The notes under the pieces were generated by a model. That model was not told the DNA's origin. It ran no database searches and saw only the letters and a program-made list of their open reading frames with translations. A DNA stretch of 64,000 nt, from positions 62,001 through 126,000 of the forward strand of contig NZ_JACIDF010000006.1 in assembly GCF_014196195.1 (NCBI RefSeq), read 5' to 3'. Below, in pieces: positions 26,718-35,083 of the stretch (positions are counted from its first letter, which is position 1; every line of letters begins with the position of its first letter). Origin of the DNA: Anoxybacteroides rupiense (GTDB taxonomy: Bacteria > Bacillota > Bacilli > Bacillales > Anoxybacillaceae). A program made the position numbers and the translations under genes.

Positions 26718-28243
26718 TAGTTGTTCTCCCCTTTTGATGTATTGTCCCTTGGATGCACTACTTCCGCTCTATTTCTAAATCTTTTCCAAACAATGGTCGT
26801 CAATACTTTTAAAATATCGCGTGTAGGAGGTGAGAGCGGTGTTAAATAAGGGATTCCAAATGTTGTAATATTGGCCACATAGGTTAATAACAAAAAGAGA
26901 GAAACGATAAATCCGAACAAGCCGAAGAACGCTGAAAAAACAAGAACGATAAACCGCAATAACGTAACGACACCAGATAAATTTTGGTTGACAAGCGTAA
27001 ATGTAGCGACGACGGAAATCGCTGTTACGACAAGTGTAGGTGGTGCGGCCAGCCCGGCATCGATCGCCGCTTGCCCGATAATGAGCCCGCCAACGACAGA
27101 TAAGGTTTGCCCGATCGCGATTGGCAGCCGCATCCCGGCTTCCTTAAAAATTTCGAACAACCCAAGCATTAAAAACATTTCCAATGTAACTGGAAGAGGA
27201 ACGCCCTGTCGGGAAAGAACGACGGTAGCGAGCATGGTAAACGGCAGCTCATAAGGATGGAATGCCGTTAAGCAAACCCAAAATCCTGGCAGATAAATCG
27301 CTAAAGAAATCCCTAGCAGCCGTAATATCCGTTGGAAAAAAACAAAGATAAAAGCGGTATTGTTATCCTCTGATGTATTTAATAAAAAGGTTAAATTCGC
27401 CGGACCGATCGCTGCTGTGGGCGCACCGTCGACAAGGAGGACAAAGCGTCCGTTTAATAAACAGCTGACAGCAAAATCGGCTCTGCCGGTGTAACTGAAT
27501 GTCGGAAATAAAGAAAAGCGGCGATCCCCAAGTAGTTCTTCAAGCTGATTTGTACCTGACATAATATCAATATTGAGATTCAATATTCGTCTTCTTGCTT
27601 CATCAATGATTTGCGTATTGGCGATATCTTTAACATATAATAACCCGACTTTTGTTTGGCTTCTTGTTCCGACAATAAACAATTCATAAGATAGTTGATG
27701 GGATTTGACGCGTTTGCGGATCAGCGCGACGTTTTTAGAAATTTCTTCGATAAATCCATCCTTTGCCCCTCTGATCGATACTTCTGTATTCGGTTCTTCC
27801 GGGTTTCGGTTCGGCGGATTGGCCAGGGTTAACGAATATAAAACGTCCGCTTCTTGAAAATATACGAGCAAATCACCGTTAAATAAAATATAGTTCATAT
27901 CATCAATCGTTACTTCTTTTCCAAGAAGCTCCATAGGCATCAATTTGTTAGCCTCGATTTCCTCTACCGTTTGACAAGGATAGTCGCGGCACATTTCACG
28001 AAACATCGGAAAAATCACTTGCCTAAGCTGCCGTGTATCGCATAATTCCTCGCAATATACAAAAACAAGCGTCAGCGATCCGCTGCTGCTTTTGGCTGGT
28101 TGAATTTTAGATGTCAGAATGGCCACATCTTTACAGTTAGAGTAAAAATAGCGAAGCGATTCTTCGGTAACCAACATTGTTTCTTTACCGCTATGATCAT
28201 TATTCTTTTGCGCGGATTGTGCGGCTCGTAACGGAATTTGCAT
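26717..28243 (-). CDS. germinant receptor A subunit (GerA family)
   Basis: 508 residues: a hydrophilic N-terminal half with the GerA signature (KVGLLYVKDIANTQIIDEAR; ADFAVSCLLNGRFVLLVDGAP) and four to six hydrophobic segments from about residue 290 on. It sits in the spore inner membrane and contributes to germinant sensing and signal transfer. It begins with ATG overlapping the stop of the B subunit by one base and ends overlapping the C subunit in the same way. The operon order here is B-A-C. Which amino acid or sugar it answers to cannot be told from sequence. Confidence 0.9.
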   Translation of the reverse strand: MQIPLRAAQSAQKNNDHSGKETMLVTEESLRYFYSNCKDVAILTSKIQPAKSSSGSLTLVFVYCEELCDTRQLRQVIFPMFREMCRDYPCQTVEEIEANKLMPMELLGKEVTIDDMNYILFNGDLLVYFQEADVLYSLTLANPPNRNPEEPNTEVSIRGAKDGFIEEISKNVALIRKRVKSHQLSYELFIVGTRSQTKVGLLYVKDIANTQIIDEARRRILNLNIDIMSGTNQLEELLGDRRFSLFPTFSYTGRADFAVSCLLNGRFVLLVDGAPTAAIGPANLTFLLNTSEDNNTAFIFVFFQRILRLLGISLAIYLPGFWVCLTAFHPYELPFTMLATVVLSRQGVPLPVTLEMFLMLGLFEIFKEAGMRLPIAIGQTLSVVGGLIIGQAAIDAGLAAPPTLVVTAISVVATFTLVNQNLSGVVTLLRFIVLVFSAFFGLFGFIVSLFLLLTYVANITTFGIPYLTPLSPPTRDILKVLTTIVWKRFRNRAEVVHPRDNTSKGENN

Positions 28244-29331
28244 TATGATCCTCTCCTTGTTTTTATGTATGAAATGAATGCTAATATCCCGAGCAAGCCA
28301 GATAGGCTTAACATGAAATATAAAGAGAATGGTAAAATAAATTGATTTAATACATATAAAAATTGTGGATCACTTACAGGCAGAAGTGAAAGAGTACAAA
28401 TGACCACATAGACAAAAATCAAAATCCAGCGCCGTGTTTGTTTGTTCGATACCGCGAACAACTCAGGGATTAACGCTGTAGCAAATGAGATGCGAATAAA
28501 TGCACCTGAGAGCCATTGATAAATGGAAAGAAAATCAATATGTTCAATATAGGTTCCTAAGTTCACTAACCGCCATTGCTCAAAGGCGGGATAACGCAAT
28601 ATTCTTGCGTTTCTTGGACCAAATTCAATGATGGCGCCGATTGTTGGGCCAATGCTTAAGCTGGCTGCGAAAATGCCAATAAAAAGAAGTCCAAGAAACG
28701 GAAATTTTGGTTGCAAACGGTGCTGCATAAACAAGATCATGATAATTTCCGCATAGCCTGCCCCTGTATAAATCATTCCCTTTAATACCGGATCCCATCC
28801 GTTTTCCATAATAGGCTTTAGCAAGGAATAGTCTTTGTGCGGTACCGTAGAAAGCATGACTAAAACTCCAAAAATCACGACGAACGGCAAAACAATGCCG
28901 GATGTTTTCGCGATGGAATCAATGCCTAGATAGGCGTTGTAAAAGCAAAGTCCTACTAATAAAAGGATAATGATCCAGCTTGGTGTTGAAGTTAAATACG
29001 TTGTTGTTGTGAATGTAACCGTGTCTTTTAACGTGACATAACTGATGATGACTAATAATAACGTGCCGGAAAATGACACAATATATGCGATCACGCTAGA
29101 GAATTCGTTTTTAAGCCAGATGAATAAATTGGTTTGTTTGGACTGTTTCATAATGAAATACAAGAGGACCATCCATACAGGCAACAGTCCAAGTGTTAAG
29201 ATGGCTGAAATCCACGCATCGCGATGGGCGGCATCCAATAAAAGTGGGATGACGATCACGTGGTCCATCAATCCGACGGATAACAGAAAAATAAATAACA
29301 CCTGTACGATGCTTAACGGATAATGGTTCAC
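28243..29331 (-). CDS. germinant receptor B subunit (GerB, APC-fold permease-like)
   Basis: 362-residue membrane protein with about ten helices, of the spore germination permease family related to amino acid-polyamine transporters. It binds germinant and may pass it or ions. Start: GTG at 29331, preceded by AGAAGGTGG at 6 nt. The frame is open for another 109 codons upstream, but that part has no ribosome site and the resulting protein would be too long for the family. First gene of the operon. I found no convincing SigG promoter upstream. Confidence 0.88.
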   Translation of the reverse strand: MNHYPLSIVQVLFIFLLSVGLMDHVIVIPLLLDAAHRDAWISAILTLGLLPVWMVLLYFIMKQSKQTNLFIWLKNEFSSVIAYIVSFSGTLLLVIISYVTLKDTVTFTTTTYLTSTPSWIIILLLVGLCFYNAYLGIDSIAKTSGIVLPFVVIFGVLVMLSTVPHKDYSLLKPIMENGWDPVLKGMIYTGAGYAEIIMILFMQHRLQPKFPFLGLLFIGIFAASLSIGPTIGAIIEFGPRNARILRYPAFEQWRLVNLGTYIEHIDFLSIYQWLSGAFIRISFATALIPELFAVSNKQTRRWILIFVYVVICTLSLLPVSDPQFLYVLNQFILPFSLYFMLSLSGLLGILAFISYIKTRRGS

Positions 29332-29483
29332 AATCGGCCACCTTCTTTCGGAAATCAGAGAATTTAGGATACTAGTTTTTCCCGGTAAAGGAGAATATAT
29401 TCTTTGCGAAAAATAGGTGTGGAAAAGAAAGAAAAATTTGATACAATGAAACAAAATATAAATTTGGCAGAGGAGGAAGAGGA

Positions 29484-29531
29484 ATGAAAAGAACATTGTT
29501 TGAAAACGATCAGCCAGCCGCTTGCTTCTAA
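29484..29531 (+). CDS. putative 15-residue leader peptide upstream of the EamA genes
   Basis: Reads MKRTLFENDQPAACF and stop. It has a very strong ribosome site (GGAGGAAGAGG, 29472-29482). The stop codon overlaps the first base of the first arm of a switchable hairpin. Its size, strength of initiation and position are those of a regulatory leader peptide rather than of a functional protein. No homologue is known to me. Confidence 0.6.
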   Translation: MKRTLFENDQPAACF

Positions 29532-29602
29532 GACGGGGCAAGCTGGCGTATAGGTATGCTCCGTCTTGCGTGCAGAGAATGATCTTTAACGAAAGACGGA
29601 GG
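29531..29602 (+). promoter_or_regulatory. mutually exclusive hairpins controlling the EamA ribosome site
   Basis: Arm 1 AGACGGGGC (29531-29539), arm 2 GCTCCGTCT (29558-29566), arm 3 AGACGGAGG (29594-29602). Arm 2 can pair with arm 1 (9 bp with one G-U) or with arm 3 (8 perfect bp). Arm 3 contains the GGAGG ribosome site of the EamA gene starting at 29613. Pairing 1:2 leaves the site free and pairing 2:3 hides it. A ribosome held at the leader stop would cover arm 1. Confidence 0.7.
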
Positions 29603-29612
29603 TTGATAAACG

Positions 29613-30488
29613 ATGAAAAAAACATTGATGGGGGCTTTGTATTTATCGGTTGCATCAAGCATTTGGGGAGGAATGTATGTCGTCAGTAAATATGTGCTCG
29701 ACTATGTTCCGCCGTTTACACTGGTGTGGTTGCGCTATGTGATCGCTTTTACCGTTTTGTTTGGCGTCTTACAGCTGCAAAAAAAGCGAGTTTCTGTGAA
29801 AGCAAATGATTGGAAGTGGATTGGCTGGATCGGCGTCATCGGCTATTTTATTTCTATCTCCCTGCAATTTATTGGAACAAAACTGTCGGATGCGCATACG
29901 GGAGCGCTCATTACATCCGCTACCCCGGCTTTTATTGTTTTATTTGCTCGCTGGCTGCTGCATGAAGCGATCACTGTAAGAAAAATCGCAGCTCTTGTGT
30001 TAGCGACAGCTGGGGTCATTGTTGTCATTGGTCTCAGCGGTGGAAAAGAATCATCGATTTGGGGCAGTGTGATATTGGTCGGAGCAGCGCTTACTTGGGC
30101 GCTGCTGTCAGTGTTAGTAAAGATCGCTTCCGCTCGACTTTCAACGTTAGTTATCACAACTTACGCGATTTTTGTGGCACTTATTTGCACCACTCCAATG
30201 ATGGTATGGGAGCTTGTGAGACAATCTGTTTTTTTGCTTCATCCGCCTATCGTTTTTGGTGTTCTGTATCTTGGTGTGGTGTCTACAGCAGGAGCCTTTT
30301 TCCTTTGGAATAAGGGAATGGAAATGATGGATGCGGGAGTCGGTTCCTTATTTTTCTTTTTCCAGCCGCTTGTCGGTTCCCTATTTGGCTGGTTATTTTT
30401 ACATGAACGGCTGAGTGAAGCATTTTGGTATGGCGGTGCTTTGATCATTGCCGGAGTAGTGATTGCTGTGCTCGACGAAAAGAAGTAG
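29613..30488 (+). CDS. EamA/DMT family exporter
   Basis: 291-residue, ten-helix drug/metabolite transporter with two EamA repeats (first about 10-140, second about 152-288; LGVVSTAGAFFLWNKGMEMM and FFQPLVGSLFGWLFLHERLS are typical). Such proteins export amino acids, nucleosides or other metabolites; the substrate here is unknown. ATG 29613 with GGAGG, which lies in arm 3 of the switchable leader described above. A second EamA gene follows after 25 bp, so the two may work as a pair or on related substrates. Confidence 0.88.
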   Translation: MKKTLMGALYLSVASSIWGGMYVVSKYVLDYVPPFTLVWLRYVIAFTVLFGVLQLQKKRVSVKANDWKWIGWIGVIGYFISISLQFIGTKLSDAHTGALITSATPAFIVLFARWLLHEAITVRKIAALVLATAGVIVVIGLSGGKESSIWGSVILVGAALTWALLSVLVKIASARLSTLVITTYAIFVALICTTPMMVWELVRQSVFLLHPPIVFGVLYLGVVSTAGAFFLWNKGMEMMDAGVGSLFFFFQPLVGSLFGWLFLHERLSEAFWYGGALIIAGVVIAVLDEKK

Positions 30489-30513
30489 TTCTGGGCGACA
30501 TGGGAGGAGAGAA

Positions 30514-31419
30514 ATGGTGTCGAGTCGTGCCAAAGGATTAATAATGGTTATATCAGGTGCGGCGCTTTGGGGATTGTCTGGAACGGCGGCGCAAGTATTG
30601 TTTCAAGAAAAGCAAGTAACGGCGGAATGGCTTGTTGCGGTAAGGATGCTGCTGTCAGGGATCGCTTTGCTTGCTATAAGTGCATATAAAAAGTTGCATC
30701 CTTTGTCGATTTGGAAAGAAAGAAGCAGCGCCAAGCCATTATTATGGTTTGGCCTAATCGGAATGCTTGGCGTGCAGTATACGTATTTTGCTTCGATTGC
30801 TACAGGTAATGCCGCTACCGCGACATTGTTGCAATATTTGGCGCCGATTTATATTGTGCTATATTCCATCATAAAAGAACGACAAAAGCCGTCTAAAACA
30901 ACGAGCGCAGCCATTTTGCTTGCAATTGCTGGCACATTTTTGCTAATGACGAATGGAGCGGCCAATGAGTTAACCGTCTCATTGGTTTCCGTGATTTGGG
31001 GAGTGCTTTCTGGCGTAGCTCTAGCATTTTATACATTGTCATCTGCGCTGCTATTGAAAAAATGGAATTCGCTGATCGTCGTGGGTTGGGGCATGATGAT
31101 TGGAGGAGCGGCGATGTGCCTTATTCTCCCGTCTATTTTTTCGACGAATATCATTTTTGGAATGGATACATGGCTTTTAATTCTATTTGTTGTTGTTTTT
31201 GGCACATTGATTGCTTTTTTGTTATTTGTAGAAAGCATTCGTCATTTATCGCCTACAGAATCAAGCTTGTTATCAAGCGTAGAGCCGCTGTCTGCTGTGG
31301 CAGCCTCGTTTGTATTTTTGCATGTTTCTTTTGGAGAATGGCAAATGGTAGGGGCGTTATGCATTATTGGCACGGTAGGGATGCTTTCAGTTAAAAGGGT
31401 GCAAAAAAGCATTTCATAG
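30514..31419 (+). CDS. EamA/DMT family exporter, second copy
   Basis: 301-residue, ten-helix EamA protein (KGLIMVISGAALWGLSGTAA at the start, TESSLLSSVEPLSAVAASFV in the second repeat). The sequence is clearly different from the upstream EamA gene, so this is not a recent duplication. ATG 30514 is preceded by GGGAGGAGAG; longer in-frame starts would overlap the first gene without a ribosome site. It is probably cotranscribed with it and so under the same leader. Confidence 0.88.
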   Translation: MVSSRAKGLIMVISGAALWGLSGTAAQVLFQEKQVTAEWLVAVRMLLSGIALLAISAYKKLHPLSIWKERSSAKPLLWFGLIGMLGVQYTYFASIATGNAATATLLQYLAPIYIVLYSIIKERQKPSKTTSAAILLAIAGTFLLMTNGAANELTVSLVSVIWGVLSGVALAFYTLSSALLLKKWNSLIVVGWGMMIGGAAMCLILPSIFSTNIIFGMDTWLLILFVVVFGTLIAFLLFVESIRHLSPTESSLLSSVEPLSAVAASFVFLHVSFGEWQMVGALCIIGTVGMLSVKRVQKSIS

Positions 31420-31512
31420 CATCTGCGTGCTTAAGGACGGAAACGTGAGCAAAGAAGCCGCGCGCATGTATTCGGCTGCTTCGTATAACTATGTATATGG
31501 AGAAAGATGAAG

Positions 31513-31549
31513 CATAGGGAGTTTAGTTGCTCCCTATGTTTCTTTTTTT
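31513..31549 (+). terminator. intrinsic terminator after the EamA pair
   Basis: 9-bp stem CATAGGGAG / CTCCCTATG, 8-nt loop, then a T-rich tract of eleven bases. Confidence 0.88.
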
Positions 31550-31736
31550 GTTCAAGATGTTTTTTCGATATAAATTCTATATGAAGCAGCAAGAGAATTG
31601 GTGATGATGCTTGAAGTTGGTATCGTTTTTTGGCTTTGACCTTATCAGAACATGGATTTTTACACATACCGTTCGATCTTTAAGTTGTTAAATCAGGAGC
31701 AAAAGGCTATTGACGTGATCTATCCATTCACGCGGA

Positions 31737-32987
31737 TCAAGCTTTAGGAAACATGATGGTGGTCAATGTTCCGTGGCCGACTTCACTTTGAATCTGCCAC
31801 GTTCCGTTCATCGTCTCAATTAATTTGACTGCAACCATGGATCCTAATCCCGTTCCTTTTTCCTTTGTACTAAAATAAGGTTCACCAAAACGGCTGATTT
31901 GTTCTTTGGTCATGCCGATCCCTGTATCTTGGACGGTAATAATAATCCCGTTCTCTTGAACCGTTGATGAAACAGTGAGTATACCGCCGTTCGGCATCGC
32001 TTCAATACTATTTTTCATTAGATTAAGAAAACATTGTCGAAAGTGCTGGGCATTGCCGATGATCGACCCCGGCTGCAGCTTTTCTTCAATTTTGATTCCA
32101 TTCATTTGTGCGATCGGCTGAAGCATATGAATAACATAGCATAGCTCCTGGTCGACCATTAATGGTTCTGTTTTATTGGTCGATGGCTTGGCAAATGTTA
32201 AGTAATCATTAATAATCGTCTCCGCCCGATGAATCTCCTCAAGAGCAATATGCATGTATTCGTCTTGAGTCTCCTTTGGAACAGACTGTGATTTCATTAA
32301 TTGAATAAAGCCTTTCACGACAGTCAATGGATTGCGCACCTCGTGGGAAATGCTTGCAGCAAGCTGGCTGACGATTTCCATTTTTTCTACTTTAATGAGC
32401 TTCGACCGCATGATAATTGCTTCCTTCAATGTTTCCATAATGTAAACAACAAACAACATTCCGAACGGAGGGATGAGAATAAAATCGACAATATAAGATT
32501 GAGTCACTTGAAAATCAGAGATGGCTATCGCAATTCCTGTTGTCAAAACAGCGAGAAAAAAGGTTAGGCAGACCGAAGTATATAGCTTGCTCGTCCGGTT
32601 TAATCGCTGAAAAGCGGGAGAGACAAGGGCTGCCACGATAAACATCGTTACATAAACGACGACAGTTAAAAATTGAAATCCATAAAAAACAGACCGAACA
32701 ATCAGCAAAATAAAAAGCAATGCGCCGCCAGCTATTCCTCCTCCATACAGTGTACCAATTAAGAAAGGAATTTGCCGTAAATCGTGGATGCAATTATCTG
32801 CGATGTAAATGGGAAATTTCATACATAACAATAGGGAAAAGCCTGTACAAGCTATAAAAAGCCATTGGCTTTGGCGAGAATTTTCTTTCCAAAGCTTACC
32901 GTGATCATAGATGAAATAATAGACAAAAATGCTAGATAAAATGTAGAATAAGTTGTTTAAAAGGTTTTGGTTGATATATGCCCCCAT
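31737..32987 (-). CDS. kinB: KinB-like membrane sensor histidine kinase
   Basis: 416 residues: six hydrophobic helices in residues 1-185 (5TMR-LYT-like sensor), then HisKA with His215 in AASISHEVRNPLTVVKGFIQ, and HATPase with the N-box NLMKNSIEA, DTGIGM and GTGLGS. The linker and H-box closely follow B. subtilis KinB (MRSKLI ... EKMEIVSQLAAS), a phosphorelay kinase that phosphorylates Spo0F. No response regulator is adjacent, as expected for a phosphorelay kinase. The G2 box reads GTGLGSMVA, where the usual residue after GLG is Leu. GGGGAT precedes the ATG. Confidence 0.82.
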   Translation of the reverse strand: MGAYINQNLLNNLFYILSSIFVYYFIYDHGKLWKENSRQSQWLFIACTGFSLLLCMKFPIYIADNCIHDLRQIPFLIGTLYGGGIAGGALLFILLIVRSVFYGFQFLTVVVYVTMFIVAALVSPAFQRLNRTSKLYTSVCLTFFLAVLTTGIAIAISDFQVTQSYIVDFILIPPFGMLFVVYIMETLKEAIIMRSKLIKVEKMEIVSQLAASISHEVRNPLTVVKGFIQLMKSQSVPKETQDEYMHIALEEIHRAETIINDYLTFAKPSTNKTEPLMVDQELCYVIHMLQPIAQMNGIKIEEKLQPGSIIGNAQHFRQCFLNLMKNSIEAMPNGGILTVSSTVQENGIIITVQDTGIGMTKEQISRFGEPYFSTKEKGTGLGSMVAVKLIETMNGTWQIQSEVGHGTLTTIMFPKA

Positions 32988-33729
32988 TATTAGATCCCCT
33001 AACTAATGAACTCTAACAATAATAATTATACGAAAAGAAGAAGGAATGAAAATAGCCTTTCCTAATAAGCAAAGAAATTGTTTAAAGAATTTTTGAATCT
33101 CTTATTTACAAATGAGCGGTTTGGCTTCTCTTGCATTTTCCCGAATTCCACCAGTAGCCTATTCGTTTTTTAAATAAACGGCAGACAAAGCACTCATCAT
33201 TGTCTTTGATATAAAAGGCAGGTCTGGGGGAAGCGTTCCAGAAGAGGGATGAGAAAGCCAAAATTTTACTTCATTTGCTGTATGTATATAAATACAGACG
33301 GATGCTTCCATGTAGAAGCCCACCCCTTTCATCTTTTTCAGTTGACTTATATGCTTATGTATATCGGGTTATAGATCCCATGAGAAGATGAGACGTCAAA
33401 AGTAGAATCCTATTTTTTACGGGCAGAGGCAAGTCACGGTTTTTCAACATCCGCAAATCCTTCTCTGCTATTCTTTCTGCTCGTTTTGTGCCGCATGTCG
33501 ATTATTTAAGTGTTCCTATATGACCGTATGAGGGTCATATGGAGGAGTGAATGATGAAACATCTTTCTTATATCACAGGAAATATCCTCCTGATGATAGG
33601 AGAGAAAGGTAGAAGAAGCAAGCCGCTTTTATGAAGTGAAGCAGGCTCGATTTATAATTTGTTAACATTCTATCACATCCGTTGATTTTGGGATATGAGT
33701 TGATGAATAAAGTTTTTTATTAAGAAAAG
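32988..33729. other. 740-bp intergenic stretch without a supported main gene
   Basis: Mostly AT-rich. It contains an inverted repeat CTGTAT/ATACAG near 33278-33297 and an ATATGACC/GGTCATAT hairpin (33518-33540) directly before a strong ribosome site and a 27-codon frame. No terminator serving the kinB-like gene was found here, because that gene points away. Confidence 0.4.
33551..33634 (+). CDS. possible 27-residue small protein
   Basis: MMKHLSYITGNILLMIGEKG and seven more residues. The ATG follows GGAGGAG at 3-6 nt, and the ribosome site touches an 8-10 bp hairpin just upstream. The peptide has a short hydrophobic centre and a basic end. No family recognised. It could be a small membrane peptide, a regulatory upstream frame or chance. 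Confidence 0.3.
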   Translation: MMKHLSYITGNILLMIGEKGRRSKPLL

Positions 33730-33778
33730 TTGCTTTTTTAGCTCAACTGTACTATGATATATATTACAGTTAGTACAG
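33730..33778 (+). promoter_or_regulatory. promoter and likely GntR operator of the ABC operon
   Basis: -35 TTGCTT (33730-33735), 17-bp spacer, -10 TATGAT (33753-33758). CTGTACTA (33747-33754) and TAGTACAG (33771-33778) form a perfect 8-bp inverted repeat with a 16-bp gap that overlaps the -10 and the expected start. This arrangement fits autorepression by the GntR protein encoded next. Confidence 0.75.
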
Positions 33779-33800
33779 ACGTGAGAAAGGAGGAGGGGAG

Positions 33801-34187
33801 ATGTTTGAACTTGATATTCGCAGTCGTCAGCCAATTTATGAACAATTAGTTGAAAAAATAAAGGAATTCATTATTCGTGAAGTGTGGGGCCCAAACGAAC
33901 AGCTGCCGTCTGTCAGATTATTAGCGAAGGAGCTAACGATTAATCCGAACACGATTCAAAAAGCGTATCGTGAACTTGAGCATCAAGGCTATATTTACTC
34001 CATTCCCGGAAAAGGTCATTTTGTCGCTACACAGCCGGAAGAAGTCAGTCGTGAAAAATTAGAGACAGCTAAGCAGCAGTTGCTGAAGCTTTTATGTGAG
34101 GCGTTCTATATTGGAATGAAGAAAGATGCCATTTTATCTCTAGTAGATGAAGCGGAACAAATAGCAGGAGGAGGAGATCCGCGATGA
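33801..34187 (+). CDS. GntR family regulator, YtrA subfamily
   Basis: 128 residues: a winged helix at residues 1-75 (RQPIYEQLVEKIKEFIIREV; LPSVRLLAKELTINPNTIQK) and a short helical tail of about 50 residues that only dimerises. This is the YtrA subfamily, which normally controls an adjacent ABC transporter. AAAGGAGGAGGGG precedes the ATG. Its stop overlaps the start of the ATPase gene by 4 bp. Cell-wall antibiotics induce the B. subtilis relative; the inducer here is unknown. Confidence 0.9.
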   Translation: MFELDIRSRQPIYEQLVEKIKEFIIREVWGPNEQLPSVRLLAKELTINPNTIQKAYRELEHQGYIYSIPGKGHFVATQPEEVSREKLETAKQQLLKLLCEAFYIGMKKDAILSLVDEAEQIAGGGDPR

Positions 34188-35083
34188 TTGAAATTCATCA
34201 TGTCCATAAAGGATTTGAACAGGTAGAAGCGGTCAAAGATGTAAGTCTGCATGTTCAAAAAGGCTCGATTTATGGACTTCTCGGTTCAAATGGTGCCGGA
34301 AAAACAACGTTGTTAAAGATGCTTGCCGGCATTTATAAACCGGACGACGGCGATATTTTTATTGAGGGAGAACCGATTTTTGAAAATGTTAAGCTAAAGA
34401 AGAAACTGCTTTTTTTACCTGATAACCCCTATTTTTTTCCACATGCTACAATCCAGCAAATGGCCCAATTTTATAGAGACGTTTATCCTGGCTGGAATGA
34501 AGAACGATTTTGGCAGCTACAGGAATGGTTTTCGATCGATGTACAGCAAAAAATTCAACGCATGTCGAAAGGAATGCAGCGCCAAGCAGCATTTTGGCTC
34601 GTCTTTTCCGTTATGCCGGATGTATTGATTCTTGACGAACCTTTTGACGGGTTGGATGCCGTGATGAGAAAAAAGATGAAAAACTTACTTGTACAGGATG
34701 TGGCGGAGCGGAATATGACGGTTTTCATTTCATCGCATAACTTGAGAGAGGTTGAAGATCTTTGTGATCATGTCGGTATTTTGCACAATGGTGAAATGAT
34801 TATGGAGAGGGAGATTGATGATTTAAAAGCAGATGTTCATAAAATTCAAGTTGCTTTTCGCGACGGTATTCCTTCTTCTTTTCTTACCGGTTTGCAAGTC
34901 GTTTATCAAGAGCAGCGAGGCCGTGTCCTTTTATGCATTGTTCGAGGCAATCGTGAAGAAGTGGATGCGTATATTCAGCGATTTGCGCCAGTCATTTTTG
35001 ATGTACTACCGCTTACTTTAGAAGAAATTTTTGTTTATGAAATGGGGAGGATCGGGTATGCTATCGAAAGCGTTATGGTTTAA
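34184..35083 (+). CDS. ABC transporter ATP-binding protein (YtrB-like)
   Basis: 299-residue ATPase. Walker A is GSNGAGKTT (residues about 34-42), the signature is the non-canonical MSKGMQRQ, Walker B is VLILDEPFDGLD, and the H-loop is ISSHNLREV. The C-terminal 80 residues form the extension typical of DrrA/YtrB exporters. It overlaps gntR at its start and the permease gene at its end (26 bp), so the three are coupled. It is predicted to drive an ABC-2 type exporter in antibiotic or envelope-stress defence. Confidence 0.88.
   Translation: MIEIHHVHKGFEQVEAVKDVSLHVQKGSIYGLLGSNGAGKTTLLKMLAGIYKPDDGDIFIEGEPIFENVKLKKKLLFLPDNPYFFPHATIQQMAQFYRDVYPGWNEERFWQLQEWFSIDVQQKIQRMSKGMQRQAAFWLVFSVMPDVLILDEPFDGLDAVMRKKMKNLLVQDVAERNMTVFISSHNLREVEDLCDHVGILHNGEMIMEREIDDLKADVHKIQVAFRDGIPSSFLTGLQVVYQEQRGRVLLCIVRGNREEVDAYIQRFAPVIFDVLPLTLEEIFVYEMGRIGYAIESVMV

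Noticed and set aside
29332-29420. SigG promoter for the germinant receptor operon
   Set aside because: GAATAT is present but no CATnnTA-like -10 lies at 17-18 bp, so the call would be guesswork.
28243-29658. Longer, 471-residue form of the germinant receptor B subunit
   Set aside because: The extra 109 residues have no ribosome site, do not resemble the family, and would overlap the leader of the EamA genes; GTG 29331 gives the normal length.
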